Assembly: GCA_022592435.1 (NCBI GenBank)
Contig: JABYQS010000002.1
Coordinates: forward strand, 868,001-932,000
Reading direction: 5' to 3'
DNA length: 64,000 nt
DNA from: Cerioporus squamosus
Taxonomy: Eukaryota; Basidiomycota; Agaricomycetes; Polyporales; Polyporaceae
Shown: positions 47,761 to 63,852 of the stretch, piece after piece
How the letters are laid out: every line of letters starts with the position of its first letter
How positions within the stretch are numbered: the first letter of the stretch is position 1
The notes under the pieces: generated by a model
Database searches by the model: none
Told to the model about the DNA's origin: nothing
What the model saw: the letters and a program-made list of their open reading frames with translations, nothing else
Position numbers and translations under genes: made by a program

Positions 47761-48644
47761 GAACAGAGGCGGGAATAGAAAAGAGAGCAAGATTCCCATG
47801 TAACCAGCTGGTGCGGCGCGTCTGGCGGGGGGCTGAAGGAGCGGAAGACGGGACACGCACGGAGACGGAGACGAGATGGGGGAGAGAAGAGAGACGGAGG
47901 CCTGGGAACTGCCGGACGGGGCAGAAAAGACACGGCCGAGCACGAGGAGGTGGGCGGCACTGGGCTGAGGAAGGTCGGGAAGTTATGACGCAAGTGGGCT
48001 GGGGAAGGCAGGCAGACAGGCAGGACGCAGCAGAGAAGGGACCGGGAGGGGTGGGTGCAGCATACAGAGCAGTGCGGCGGCGGGTCAGAGCGTGCTGTCT
48101 GCGGCTCTCGAGTGCGGGTGCGGGACAGGCAGGGGGACGGGGCGGGACATGCGCGGGGGCGGCGCGTCTGGTGCGGACGGCGTGTCAAGACGCATGCACA
48201 CCACAGGCTCTGGCTTGCAGGGCGGGGCGGGCGGCGGCGGCGACGGGAGCGAGACGACGGCGGGGGCAGCGGGGCAGTCGTCGGGCGCGGCCAGGAATAG
48301 GCAGAGGCAGGGAACAGGCAGGAGCCGGACAGGAAAGGGAAGGGGAGACGTCGCAGACAGACGCACTGGACGCAGCGGTGGTGCTCGCTGAAAATGATCC
48401 CGCACCGTCTTCTCGACACTCCCATTCATCGTCCGATGATGTCACTCCTTCCCCATCCGGCCGCATTCGGCCTAGGCTTGTCCAGGAACAACAACGTCAT
48501 TTCCCACGCCGTCTACTCTACAAATCCTGCCGATTCCTGCCAATCCTTTCCGACGCCGTTCCTATGCCACCTCGGCCGCCGCGGCCACCCGCGGCCGGCG
48601 CCGGCCACCATTGCCATCCCAGGTCCCTCCGCCGCCGCCTCCGC
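47761..48644. other. GC-rich intergenic region upstream of PPP4R1
   Basis: The plus strand is strongly purine-rich from about 47820 to 48380, which opens long frames on both strands (up to 427 codons, 47811-49094, plus). They consist of Arg/Gly or Pro/Ser repeats without domains. I take this as promoter and leader of PPP4R1 plus the 3' flank of the aminotransferase gene. Confidence 0.45.
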
Positions 48645-50969
<2,325 letters not shown>

Positions 50970-51014
50970 CTTCGACTCCAGGTGGTTCGCGACTTGCTTC
51001 AGTCTTCTCGCCAT

Positions 51015-52038
51015 GGCGCGCAGACGGCGCAGCAGAAGCAGCAGCAGTGAGTATGAGTGTGATAGAGATGACGAGGCGCGCCATCTCGTTCGGCATTATA
51101 AGGACGCGATGCTCACCTTGTGCTTTAGCCTTTGCGGAGGTGGGGGAGCGATCGCTGCTCGATGCCGACACACGTGAAATTCCGCCGTGTTCCGGTGAGT
51201 CTCTGCAGCCCTTGCGATTAGTCTGCGTCTGCCGTTGCGATGGCCCGAAGCAGGCAGGCGAGGTTTACTGACACGTCGAGGAATGCAGCAGAGTCGTCGA
51301 CGATGCTGCCGCGATGAAGAACAGGGGTTGTGCAAATCGGATAATGGGGCGATCTGACTCTTATACGCGGTCCGGGAAGGGGCGATTAGGCATCTCCGCT
51401 GCCTTTCTTGGCGTGTGGGGCAGGGCATAACGACCGCACAGAACGACCGCTCAAAGTCCGGGGCTCGGTCTCGCGCAATCGCAGCGAACGCTTTACAGCT
51501 TCTTACATATGGTCGTGCCACGATAGAGCGAGATGGCGAGCGTAGAGCAGCCTGGATGGGCGTGGACAGCGTCGCCTGACAGGTGGGGCGACGCAGAGAC
51601 GCGCGCAGGCGCCCCCCGCCCAGGTGGTACCTCGCACGCGAGGCTGGCCATTGGACAGTCCGAGTCTACTGAGTCGACATGACTCGCAGCAATCCCACAA
51701 CAGCGAAAGACGTCTCATGAGCTCTACATTTATAATACCCTGGGAACAATACATGGAAACATATGGACACCGATGCAGCAAATGATGCGATTATAAATGG
51801 GGGAGGGGGAGAGCAACATCGGGAGTTACGGGGCCGAGGCAGGATAATATGTGGTATAGCATGCGTCCGTGTGTCGTGATAGCGCCATAGTGCGAATGTC
51901 ATGAAGATGATATGGAGATGGTGAGAGAACAAGATGCAGCGAGGGCAGTGACATGCCCCGCAATCCCCACAGGATGGTGATGCGTCAAGAGCGTTGCGGT
52001 GGAAGTGGGACGAGGGGGAGGAGAATAGGGAGGACCGG
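51015..52038. other. Intergenic region between the aminotransferase and AN1-protein genes
   Basis: It holds the aminotransferase promoter and the 3' flank of the AN1 gene. Minus-strand frames up to 145 codons (51666-52103) are low-complexity Arg/Ser/His reading of untranslated sequence. No gene is supported. Confidence 0.4.
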
Positions 52039-52336
52039 TCATGCCGCCGCCATCTTGGAGGCCACAGTCCGCTCGCTCTCCAGCTTCGCCTTGTTCTTCT
52101 CAAACGCCTGCTGCTTACAGCTCTCTAGGTTCTGGCACTCATGGTGCTCAGGCATGCGATGCTGCGGAAGGGAGTGGTCGCAGTTAGCCACAGTGGGTCG
52201 GTGACAAAGACAAGGGGGGACGCACATTGCCACAGAACTCGGAACGGCAGTGGGGGCACTGGCCAACGATGCGGAGGACGGCCTGGTTGCAACGAGTCTC
52301 GGCGGACTGGAACTGGCAACGCTTCTTGGCAGGCAT
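52039..52336 (-). CDS. Small AN1-type zinc-finger protein, Tmc1-like
   Basis: The two exons 52226-52336 and 52039-52161 flank a 64-base intron (52162-52225, GTGCGT donor) and give 77 residues. The sequence begins MPAKKRCQFQSAETRCNQAV and contains the AN1 pattern C-x2-C with later Cys/His ligands: CPHCRSEFCGN, then HRMPEHHECQNLESC. It ends in a basic helix KQQAFEKNKAKLESERTVAS. In yeast, proteins of this kind (Tmc1, Cuz1) are stress proteins linked to Cdc48 and the proteasome, and I infer a similar role. A TATATAA element at 52501-52507 (minus strand) lies upstream. Confidence 0.85.
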
Positions 52337-53674
52337 GGTGTCTTGTGTGGGGATGCGGGGTAGTGAAGCTCTAACAGGCGGCGGAGTCAGCAAGCTGCGT
52401 CGACGGCGGGAGAGACGAGGGCGAGGGCTCACAAGACGGGGAGGGGAGAGTGCTGTGCGTGAGGAATGGGTGGAAGGGGGCGCGGTCGGGGAGGGGAGGG
52501 TTATATACGGAGAGGCATGGGACGCGTCAGCTCGAGATATGGATCTGAGATCTCACGTGGAGGCGTTGCAGCGAGATTACAAAGATCCAGCAGCCCGATT
52601 CGCGTCCGATGTTTCCCGGCGCTTCCAGCCTTTTGGCGCGGCCTCGCTCTCTCCCCGTCTCCAGACTCTCCCTTGACTCCCCTCACAATTTTTGAAACCC
52701 TTCCTTTGCATACTCGCGTGTTGCTTTGCGCCGACGATCCTCCACTCTGGTGACTAAACGACGACTGTTCTGACAAACCGCCGCGACAACAGGACCCCAT
52801 TGCTGCTCTGCGTTCTTCCGTCAATCTAGCCGCAGGCGACAAGACCGGAGGCGGTGTGCATCCAACATCGCCGCCAGCCTCGCCGCTTTCGGGTCCAACA
52901 GGGAGTGAGGCAAGAATGAGGCTTTGGCCAGGTCACGGTGCGCCGCGCTGTCGTGTTCCTGCCAGCCCGCGCGATGTCCGCACCCTTTCTTCTGAGCGAC
53001 CCTCTTCCAACCGACCCCGATCCCGAGCTTCCGACATCCGTCGTTGTTCCGTCCTCCGCTCACAAACATCGAGCCCGAGTTCCCAAGATTGGCCTAACAA
53101 GTCCGCGAAATGTCCACGGGCGAGGCTTGTGGAGCAGCGGCTTCGCACTCAAATGGAGCAATCTGCGGTGGAGTAACAGGCACGTACGATCTACTGACGC
53201 CTAGATATTCGCACCGCAGCCACGCAGCTGCTTTCTGCCACACGGCCTGGTCGCGCCTTGCGCATGCGTCTCTCCTCGAAGTGTCCCTGCATTTTGGCAC
53301 GACGTGGCCACATCGACATGTGCTGCGATAGACTGTCGGATTGCACAGTAGATAGTGGGATCGATGTCGGCGGTCGAGACGGAAATGAGACAAGTAGGAA
53401 CGAATGCCATCCTGGAGTGCGAATTGCGCGATGCGGTCGACGTATATCCATGGCCGGAGGACCAACGAGGACTCAAAAAATGTGGCATAGATAGATAAGC
53501 GGAGTGCGAGGTAGGCCGAGAGAGAAGGGCGACACATAGAGTCCGCGTCGTGGAGAATATGCAAGTTTGCCCTCCTGTATCGTAAGCCCAAGCGAGAGAG
53601 AGAGAGAGAGAACTACGAAATGTCCCAGGATAGAATAAAGTATGATACACAGCGTCCAGCGATCCGGTATCACC
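52337..53674. other. Intergenic region between the AN1-protein and syntaxin genes
   Basis: It includes the AN1-gene promoter. A plus-strand frame at 52938-53204 (88 codons, or from ATG 52974) is open but has no recognisable domain or clear splicing. The remainder is probably 3' flank of the syntaxin gene. Confidence 0.4.
53594..53611 (+). repeat. (GA)9 microsatellite
   Basis: Nine perfect GA units lie about 65 bases past the syntaxin stop codon, in its presumed 3' untranslated region. Confidence 0.9.
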
Positions 53675-55189
53675 CTACTTCTTGTTCTGCAAGATGACAA
53701 CGGCGACAACAATGGCGATGATGACAATGATGATGAGGCAGAGGATGAAGCAGATCCATCGCTTCTTCCTTGCCGACCGCGCGGAGTCGACAGCTTTGCT
53801 GGTGTAGTTCAGACTGTAGGTTTTTTGGCGTTAGCTTGAGTGCACGGAAGAGCGGGAACACTTCGTACCCGACTTCGACGTCCGTCTCAACCTCCTTCAC
53901 TGTGTCATTGATGTGCGTAATTTGCTCATCTTGCTGCTCAACCAAGATGCTCATCTGGAAAAAGCAATTGAGCAACTGGAGCAAAGCGAGAAACATCGCA
54001 AACGCACGTCATTGAACAGTTGGGCCAGTTCTGTGAGAGTCTTTTCGATGTTCTTGATGTCCCGATGACGCTCCTGGACATCGCGGTACGCGGACCGAGC
54101 CTCGCCATACCGGTTCGAGGTCATCAACGCTTGGCTGAAGACCTGGCCACCCTGGTCATCGTCCACAACGGCCTTGACTTCCTCTGGTGTAGCATCCGGG
54201 CGCACTGCAGCCACAGTATCAGTTCATGCGCCGTTGTAGTACGGCACTACGTGTACGCACCAATCTTGTACTGACGCTCCACCCGGTTCTTGTACTTCTG
54301 CCTGCTCTCTGACTCGATACGCTGATAGTTCTGGATAGCATCCATGAACTTGGTCTTCACCAGCTCAGTCTACGGCGCCACACGGTCAGCAAACATAATA
54401 ACAACGACCATCGCACCCGCAGGAGTGTCGTACCTGCTGCTTGCGGATCATGCCAATCTGGCCGCTGCCACCTTGCCTCTGGAGCGCCTTGATCCTGTTG
54501 CGCAGCTTGTCGCTGAGCGACCTGTTTTTGTCGACGAGGTCCTGCAGCTGCTGGTTGTAGCGCTCGACCGCCGCATCGTCCGTCGTGTCCACCAGGCGTG
54601 CATGCAGCTTCTGAATCTGCGAGACGTTGTCGTTGTACTGCTGGATGGAGTCCTGGATGGACTGGATCTGCAGGACGGCGCGGCGCAAGGATAGCGGTCT
54701 TAGCGGCGCTACCCGGTAATAGGGATACGGTTGCGACGCACCTCGTTGTTCAGTGCGGAGAGGTCATCTCCGCCGCCTCCGCCTCCCGCCCTGGCGCCAC
54801 CGCCGACGAGGTTCGTTGTGCTAGGGACGAACGGGTCCGAGTACGACGGGTTGTCGTCCTGCTGGGCGTACGGGTTGTTCACCCGGGCACGCGAGCGGTA
54901 GTCATTCTGCTCCTGCATCTGGTACGCATTCCTGCCAAGACCAAGAGGTGAGAAAACACGCGTCGAGGGCAAGGTGCGCAAGTCGCATAGTCGAGAAAGA
55001 CGCACTGGTTGTTGTTGTAGTACCCCCCTCCGCCTCCGCCTCCCTGCTGGGCCTGTTTCGCAGCGCGTCAGCTTTCCAGCCCCGACACCAATCACCTATC
55101 GCCATGCTCCCCACACGCCTGTACGTCGTGGTGGCACCAAACTAAGGCCCAGTACTCACCCGGCGTTCCGCAAGTCTGTCTCTGCTCAT
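53675..55189 (-). CDS. SSO1: Plasma-membrane t-SNARE, syntaxin of the Sso1/2 type
   Basis: It drives fusion of secretory vesicles with the plasma membrane. Exons joined from ATG 55189 read MSRDRLAERR, AQQGGGGGGYYNNN, NAYQMQEQNDYRSRARVNNP and a Gly-rich linker. The Habc three-helix domain follows (IQSIQDSIQQYNDNVSQIQK, then NRSLSDKLRNRIKALQRQ, then KFMDAIQNYQRIESESRQKY). The SNARE motif includes EARSAYRDVQERHRDIKNIE, TLTELAQLFNDMSILVEQQD and EQITHINDTVKEVETDVEVG. A basic stretch (SARSARKKR) is followed by one C-terminal membrane anchor, CFILCLIIVIIIAIVVAVVI, ending LQNKK. The layout and length match Sso proteins. No second copy is seen. Confidence 0.93.
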
Positions 55190-55731
55190 GTGGGTGTAGT
55201 GTGGGTATTAACGGTAGTGAAAGTATGCGTAGCGGGTGTTGGAATCGACAAGGTAGTGGCACGACCGGGCAACAGCACTCAATGCTGCGTGGAGACCTCG
55301 GGACGCGGCCGGTGAAAGCTGGTCGGAAGAAGACGCAAGCAAGAGCGGCGAAGGGTATGAAAAGAAGACTGGCGGGGGCTTGCGGATATGTCGGGGGGCG
55401 GTAGGAGGCAGTGTTGAGTTGGCGGTGTGGGACCTTTCCAGCAGACCCCGGTGCGCAGTGATAGGCGCTAACGCCCGCGCCGTGTAGGTGTAGGCGTTGC
55501 CGCCGACTCTCGCATGCCGGTGTTGGCGGGCAGCGTCCCAACGCCATGGGCCATATACATGCATATTTGCATGTATGCTGGCAACTTACTGTACATGCCA
55601 TCTTCAAGGTACAAATACATTCCGATTCATTGTTCGGTATGGTTAGCTGCACGTCTAAGGTACCTGCACTCCCCGAGTGCTTTTGCCTCTCCCACATTGA
55701 CCGGTAATTGATTCGTACCCGGATTGACCGT
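55190..55731. other. Intergenic region upstream of the syntaxin gene
   Basis: This is syntaxin promoter followed by the 3' flank of the lyase gene. A 258-codon minus-strand frame crossing it (55092-55868) mixes in both neighbours and has no domain. Confidence 0.45.
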
Positions 55732-57517
<1,786 letters not shown>

Positions 57518-57960
57518 GGTTTGTGCTGAGTCGAATAGTGGTGTAGACAAGAGGTGGAGGGACAGAAGGATGTACTCAGGGAAGAGTACAGGAGCGAGTC
57601 AGAATCAAGTCAGAGTGAGGATCGCGTCCTAGATCTCGATCGTCGACGCGTCTTGAGCGCTCATACATGTACGCGCGACGCGACTAGACCTGACTAGACA
57701 AACTAGACTCGACATCCTCCTGCGCCGTGACATCTATACTGCACATAGATCGTTCAGAGTTTACATATTCACGCTGCGCTAGTCCGGAGCTTGCCTGTCG
57801 GAGCATTGCATGTCTCGATACTTACCACTGCTCCATATGGAGACGCGCGTATATGAAGGCCAACTCCGCACATGTCGTCCGGCGTATGCCAACGATGTTA
57901 AGCTGCTACTAAATGTTGACATGTCTATATACTGGGTACATTATATTAACGTTGTGCTGT
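57518..57960. other. Intergenic region upstream of the lyase gene
   Basis: It is AT-rich, with the lyase promoter and the 3' flank of the AIG1 gene. No gene or clear motif cluster is seen. Confidence 0.45.
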
Positions 57961-58853
57961 TCAGGGGTGAAGGGCGTTGATGGCTATGAAGGCAACAGCT
58001 GCGAATAGACTTGCGCCGGAGTAGATCACCACCCGGACGTTGAACGGACTCTGCGTGAGGAACGGATAGGGGACTGAATGAAGTTGTAGCAATGAGCTCA
58101 GCGCAACACAGAACGGAAAACAACGCACAAAACCCATTGTAGCTCGCGCAGTACTCCACCCAACATGCGTACCATGTACCCACGACTGCGGCAAGCACAA
58201 ATGAGCCGTAGCGGCTGACAGACTTGGGATACTTCCTTTCTAGGAAGTAAAAGTCAATGATGAGGGAGACAGCGGGCGCGGCATGCAGTGCAAGGTCCGT
58301 GGAGAGGGGCAGGCGTTGAGGTTCGGGCATGGCAGACGCGGAGGTTGGCTCTGACGCGTTCGGGTCTGGCATGAGGATCAAGTGGGGTAGAAGTAGGAGC
58401 AAGGTCCAGTAGATGACGGAAATAACGATAGCGAGCTGAGCCGGATATGAGGAGGAAAGTATCTGCGTGACAAGCACAGCGGACGTACTGGGAGAGCACT
58501 CATGAGGAAAGCACGTTTCGCGCTTTTGAGGAATCCTGAACACATGTTTGAGCATCCCCAAGCTGGAAGGTATTGCAAGGTGACTCACTAGATGAGGGTA
58601 TAATATCACAGCCCACACTCAGGACCATGGTGATCCAAGCGATACATAACCTAGTAGAAGCACGAAGGTCAGCGTGTTCGCTGGGTTGACATACTTGTGC
58701 GACGTACCCCTGGATTGTGAGGAACTGGAAGTGACCGCCTTTCATGTTCGCCATCGGCATGTTCGCGACAACATCCGGGAGGTGGATATAACCATACGCC
58801 ATGACCGCTGCCGCGGTCGTGTGCAGGAGGAACGGGAGTGATTTGACGGACAT
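57961..58853 (-). CDS. FAR-17a/AIG1-like multi-span membrane protein
   Basis: Members of this family (AIG1, ADTRP) are membrane threonine hydrolases acting on fatty-acid esters. The fungal role is not established. From ATG 58853 the joined exons read MSVKSLPFLLHTTAAAVMAY, GHFQFLTIQG, then LCIAWITMVLSVGCDIIP, FLKSAKRAFLMSALP, LAIVISVIYWTLLLLLPHLI, and LALHAAPAVSLIIDFYFLER, where the His likely matches the catalytic His of the family. GSFVLAAVVGTWYACWVEY and VVIYSGASLFAAVAFIAINA close the protein. About six membrane spans are expected. A TATATAAG element (minus strand, 58914-58921) lies 61 bases before the ATG. Confidence 0.82.
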
Positions 58854-59311
58854 GGCGGCGGCTCGGGAGGAGGAGGGTGACGGAGGCTCGCAGTTCTCTG
58901 CGGGGCAAGCGGGCTTATATACCTGAGAACATATCACGGGCCGCGGCCATCGTTGTTCGGGGACCTTGTCGTAAGACGGTTTAGGGAGACGACGACGGTG
59001 TGCGCTGCTGTGCGGCGGCGGCCCAGTGACCGGCCAATGACGTCGCCGTCGAACGATGCGTTTGTTCCGTTCTGCCGGGTCCAGTTGGCCGCGAAGCGCT
59101 CTGTGAATGATCGACTTCGCTCCTGCTCTTTCCCCACCATACTGTACTCCGAGGAGAACGGCTATTTCGTCTTGCGCATCTCCGTTACTCGCAGCAAGAG
59201 AGACCCGGGTACATTGGGTTGGAGGGTTGGAAGGCTGTGCGGACAAGCTGCGGCTAACAGGTTCGATTCGGTGTGTCCTCTCGTGTGGCAGCCGGAGCAT
59301 TCCCTAGCGCA
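58854..59311. promoter_or_regulatory. Divergent promoter of the AIG1-like and TRS130 genes
   Basis: About 460 bases separate the two start codons. The AIG1 side has TATATAAG at 58914-58921 (minus strand). In the middle, CCAAT (59034-59038) overlaps a CRE-like TGACGTCG (59038-59045). No TATA box is seen on the TRS130 side. Confidence 0.5.
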
Positions 59312-62300
59312 ATGTCTGCTCAGCGGGTCACCATCACATACTCGGGACCTATCATCTTCCTCTCTACCGACCATTGGAAGCAAATCTATGCCTCGCTCGC
59401 GTCTCAGCTGCCTCTCCGCAACCTGCATTGGAAGTCTACCTCCAGGAATGCCCTGCGGTCCATCCAGGAGCTCGATGTCAAGCTTGTTGCTCTCGAGACG
59501 TTGCGGGAGGATCAGGCGGCTTCTCAAGTGCCACAAACTGTCTTAGACAAGCCATTGCTCAACCTATATGTCTTCATCTGCGAGGTGAATGCCACTCTCG
59601 TCTGTTGGCCTGTCGCCTTCTCATGACCGTACTTGCAGGACAGTGAGGCGTACCGGACGCAAACCCGGAAACAGATCAAGGAATGGCACGCATCCGTATC
59701 TCAGCGCAAGAACCAGGAATGGCTCATTGTGCACGTCGTTCGTCCGGATCAGAGCGTTGCGCAGGGAAGGCTGTTCCAGATGAAAGCGTCTGTACTGGAC
59801 AAGGTCAAGGCAGACTTCAATGTCGACCGAAAGGACAGGTCAGTCAGTGCTCGCGCATGCGTTCGTGAACCCCCGTCCAATGTCCTTGTAGATGTGTACA
59901 ACTTGTCTGGAGCGCGGACAAGGACAATCCGACAGTCTGGGCCGACCTCGTCACCAAGGTCAAGGAAGGCGTCTTGTCCGCGTTCGATGCTGCATTGACC
60001 CAGCGTGAGGAAGAGGTGAAGCGTTCTGAGGGACAAAGGCAGATGCCGGGATGGAACTTCTGCACATTCTTCATACTGAAGGTGAGTCGCGCATACCGAC
60101 GAGGCGTCGTGATACTCATATATGCGCGCAGGAAAGTGTGGCTAATTCTCTGGAAGGAATGAACCTCTACGAGGATGCGCTTCAGCAATACTATGAACTG
60201 GAGTCCACCTTCTTTCAAGTCCTTCGAGAGAAGAACTTGTCTTGGTTCGGAGCACTGATAACTCCGATGCCTACCGATGATTCCACACCCCTCTTGTCGG
60301 TCACCAAGAAGCCGTATCGCGACCTTATTCTTGCCAATACCATATCCGTTTTCGACTTCCGAGTATACCTTCTGGCCAGACAATGCATCTTGCTGAGCAA
60401 AATTGGGGACATGGAGGAGCTGTGCAGGAAAGCATCGTCTTTCCTCAGTACCTTCTCACGAAGTCTGCGAGAAGTCGAGGTGAGCAATTTGCTTTGCTAG
60501 AAGGGAGACGTATGAAGAAACTGGTGATTGCAGGACACTCTCCCTCCATTCTTCATTGAATCTTGGATCTACTCTTCGGCGTTGAACGTTGTGGAACAAG
60601 CCGACGAGTGGGCTGCCTCGCTTCAGATGGACAAGGCCGCCATTGCATCCTTCAACGCGGCGAAGGGTGAACTTGTTGAGCTGGCTCGGTTACAGGTAAC
60701 GTGGCTATTTTCGCAATGTCAATATCGTCCCCTTACCTCGTCAACAGCTCGACATCCTGGGTATCGCGACAGGATTCCTGCCCAACAAACCGCCTTTCTC
60801 CTTAGCCCTTCCATCGACCGAATCAACCCCCAAGGACCCGAAAGCAAAGCGCGCATCCATGAGCATAACAAATACGGAATTACTCTCCGCGCTGAAAGAC
60901 CAGGACGCGCTGTATGACCTCTACGTCAAGATCACTAACCGGGCGATCGAACTCTACGCAAGCGCTGGCCGTCGCAAGTTCGCGCTGAAGCTGCACGGCA
61001 CGCTCGCAGCGCTGGACGTGTATGTTGCCTCCTGTTCCTTCCCTCATGCGCCGACCACAGCGCTGACGGTGATCGTCGGCCCCCTATCTGCAGCCACCGC
61101 GGGCGCATGGAGAACGCGTTGTCGACGTACACGTCATTGCCTGCACACTACTCACCGCACGGCTGGACGTCATTGGAAGCGTTCATGCTCAACCGCGCGC
61201 TGAACATACACGAGGCCGCGGAGAAGCCAAAGGACCGGGAGTGGATCCATGTTCTGCTGCACTTCCTCCGGGCGTACGTGGAGGACATGGGCAGGCAGCT
61301 GCTCATGAGCGAAGAGGACAGCGCTGCGTACGTGCAGGGGCTCGTCACGCAGCTGAAGCAAGCAGCTGAGGAGCTCGACTCAGGTTTGCAGACATGCTTC
61401 GTCTTGGTGACGTCGTGCTGACGCGCCATAATTTCGCGCAGAAACGCCGTTCCCGGACCACCCGGCGTTTTCAGTGTCGCTTGTGGAACATGATGCAGAG
61501 CTTGCGGAGACCCGCGACGGGTCCCTGCTGAAGGTCGTTGTACAGAACAAGCTACCATGTGTACGCCTGGCGACCTCTTTGATGTCAGTAATTGTAGCTG
61601 ACGTCCATGGACAGGAGATTTCCATCGACGAAGTGGAGTTGCAACTTGCTGGAAGAGAGAACAGCCGAATAACATTCACAAGCAAAGCGTCTAGCCTGGC
61701 TCCTGGTCGTAATGAACTGACACTCTTCTGTCCGGTATGTCGCGCGTCGCTCCATTCACACAAAGCCGAAATTGAACACACAATGTGGTGATAGTCGTCT
61801 GCGCCTGGAACGTATAGCCTGTTCAGCACACAGATCGCGACGTCCCGTCTGCTATTCCAATGGAAACATTCCAAGACCCCAAAGCAGATCCGCGCAGGGA
61901 ACATGCCGACGCTTGTGCACATCCCGAAGGACCCGAAGGCACTTGATGTGAAACTCAAGCAGCCTCCGAGAAGTACGTCTGCCGCCACGTGTCTCTGAGC
62001 TGCCTTAGCTGACGGTTCGCCACAGTCGAGCTTGGAACCTCGCGAAAGGTCATGGTGGTCTGTCCACAGGCAGGAATGACATCGCCACTGCCACTGTGAA
62101 GCTTGGCGCGCCTTCGGGGATTGCATTTGACTATCCTGAGACTGAGGTTGTCGGAGAAGGTATGCTTGGCAGTGGGTACTGTAGGGGTAACTTGGACTTA
62201 TGGTACATAGATCCACCGCCCATTCGGACAGATACGGAGCAGGTCACATTCTTGGATCTCACGAAGGGACAGACTGTTGTCGCAGCGGTACCGCATTCCG

Positions 62301-63852
62301 ACGCATCTGCGTATCACTACATGGTGGGTACATCGGTACATTGGGCTATGCCTCTCGCTCACGTCCCCGCAGAAAGTGAACATTACAGTGGAGTATATCA
62401 CCACCTCCGAACCAGAAATCACACGAGTTCTGCGCCTCAGTCGAGTCGTGGCGACTTCGCTGCCTGTGGCGATCAATGTCGAGGACTTCTTCCGAGGTAC
62501 AAGGTTATTCACTGCGTTCACGCTGTCGACTACATCACACCAGCACGTCCGGATACGTGCAACACAGCTGCTGTCTCAAAGCGAGTCCAATGGCGTGAAG
62601 ATTACGAGGTGCATGGCCTCTAAACCAAGCGTCGTAGTATGTCCCGTTTTTGTTCGCAGAGAGGATCATATCTGACATGTGCTTCTAGACCATAACTCCC
62701 GCTCAGCCAGGTCGCTTCTTGTTCCAGATGGACTCGGTGAAAGGACAAGGTATGAGCAGCGTCACCAGCTCATCAAAACGGTACTAATGGTCGCTAGCAC
62801 GAAATGGGCTCAAGCTCCAGATATCCTATAGGATGCTTCGAGAAGGTCGCTACCACACTCCTCCACCCGAGGTTGCTCAGCAGCTGACAATATCTTGGAC
62901 TCAGAGGTGGAATCGTTAATCGAACATGCTGTATCTGAAGTCGTCGTCGAAACTCCCGCACTGGAGCCATTGCGTCAAGACTTGATTGACAAGCTCGTGC
63001 AAGCCCTCGAGACAGACGCATCATGGGTCGAGTTGTACGGTGTGACCGGCGAGCTAGTGGTTCCCGGCGTTTCACTTGGGGATGACGAGCTAGGCGCGGG
63101 GTTGACGCGAGCATTGACGGTGAGTAGATGCCGCGTCGTATTGGGGATCGCGTCTGACTAGTCTTGAAGCTTCTCAACAGCAAGCGTTCGCCGCTTTCGT
63201 TCGGCGAATGGAGGGAAATATTGATACCCGTTGACGTCCCTCAGATGCATGTCAGTACCATCCCACCACCGCTCATATACCACTTCCTTACGATTCCCTC
63301 AGATCATCGCGGCAGCCCGATTACAAATTCTGGAGAACCCGTTCTCTGCTAGTGAAGAGAAGTCGCAGAAGCGCACGCGTCCTCTATACGCCGGCCAGCC
63401 GCTGTCCGCCTTGCTCACGGTTCAGACATCCTTCCACTGGGCGCCTCCGGAAGACACCAAGGTTGAGAGCTACCTGATGCGGTACGATATCGAGGACCTC
63501 AGCAACGACTGGCTGGTCAGCGGTCGCAAGAGAGGAGATTTCGTAGCCACGGTGAGTTTGTGAACATCTGGTGGCAACAGGCTGAATCTGCGCTGAACGT
63601 AATCCTCCTCAGGATGGTGCAACCTTCACTGCTCCTGTCACTCTGATCGCTCTCCATCACGGGGAACTTTCATTGCCCAAGATTGAGGTGACTGCGTTGC
63701 CTATACCAGGGGACTCGCAGCACCGGATGCGTTCTAGCGTCGTCCCAGGCTGCGAGACGCACCAGGTCCATGGGGCGGAGAAGGTGCTTGTTTTGCCCCG
63801 AGGTGGACGGAGTACGTTCTTCGTTAGCATGGGCACAAATACCAACGTGTAG
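59312..63852 (+). CDS. TRS130: TRAPPII complex subunit Trs130/TRAPPC10
   Basis: This is a large subunit specific to TRAPPII, which activates Ypt31/Rab11-type GTPases at the late Golgi. From ATG 59312 the protein begins MSAQRVTITYSGPIIFLSTD and continues LYVFICE, TRKQIKEWHASVSQRKNQEW, MPGWNFCTFFILKESVANSL, EGMNLYEDALQQYYELESTF, YLLARQCILLSKIGDMEELC, IESWIYSSALNVVEQADEWA and YASAGRRKFALKLHGTLAAL. These are the alpha-solenoid and TRAPPC10 signature regions. The C-terminal half is beta-rich, for example LYIMRYDIEDL-like YLMRYDIEDLSNDWLVSGRK, and ends RSTFFVSMGTNTNV at 63852. About a dozen short introns interrupt it. Not every exon border was checked base by base in the 61.8-63.2 kb part. Confidence 0.88.

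Noticed and set aside
52938..53204. An 88-codon plus-strand frame between the AN1 and syntaxin genes
   Set aside because: No domain, no spliced continuation and no promoter element beyond chance. It was left as intergenic.
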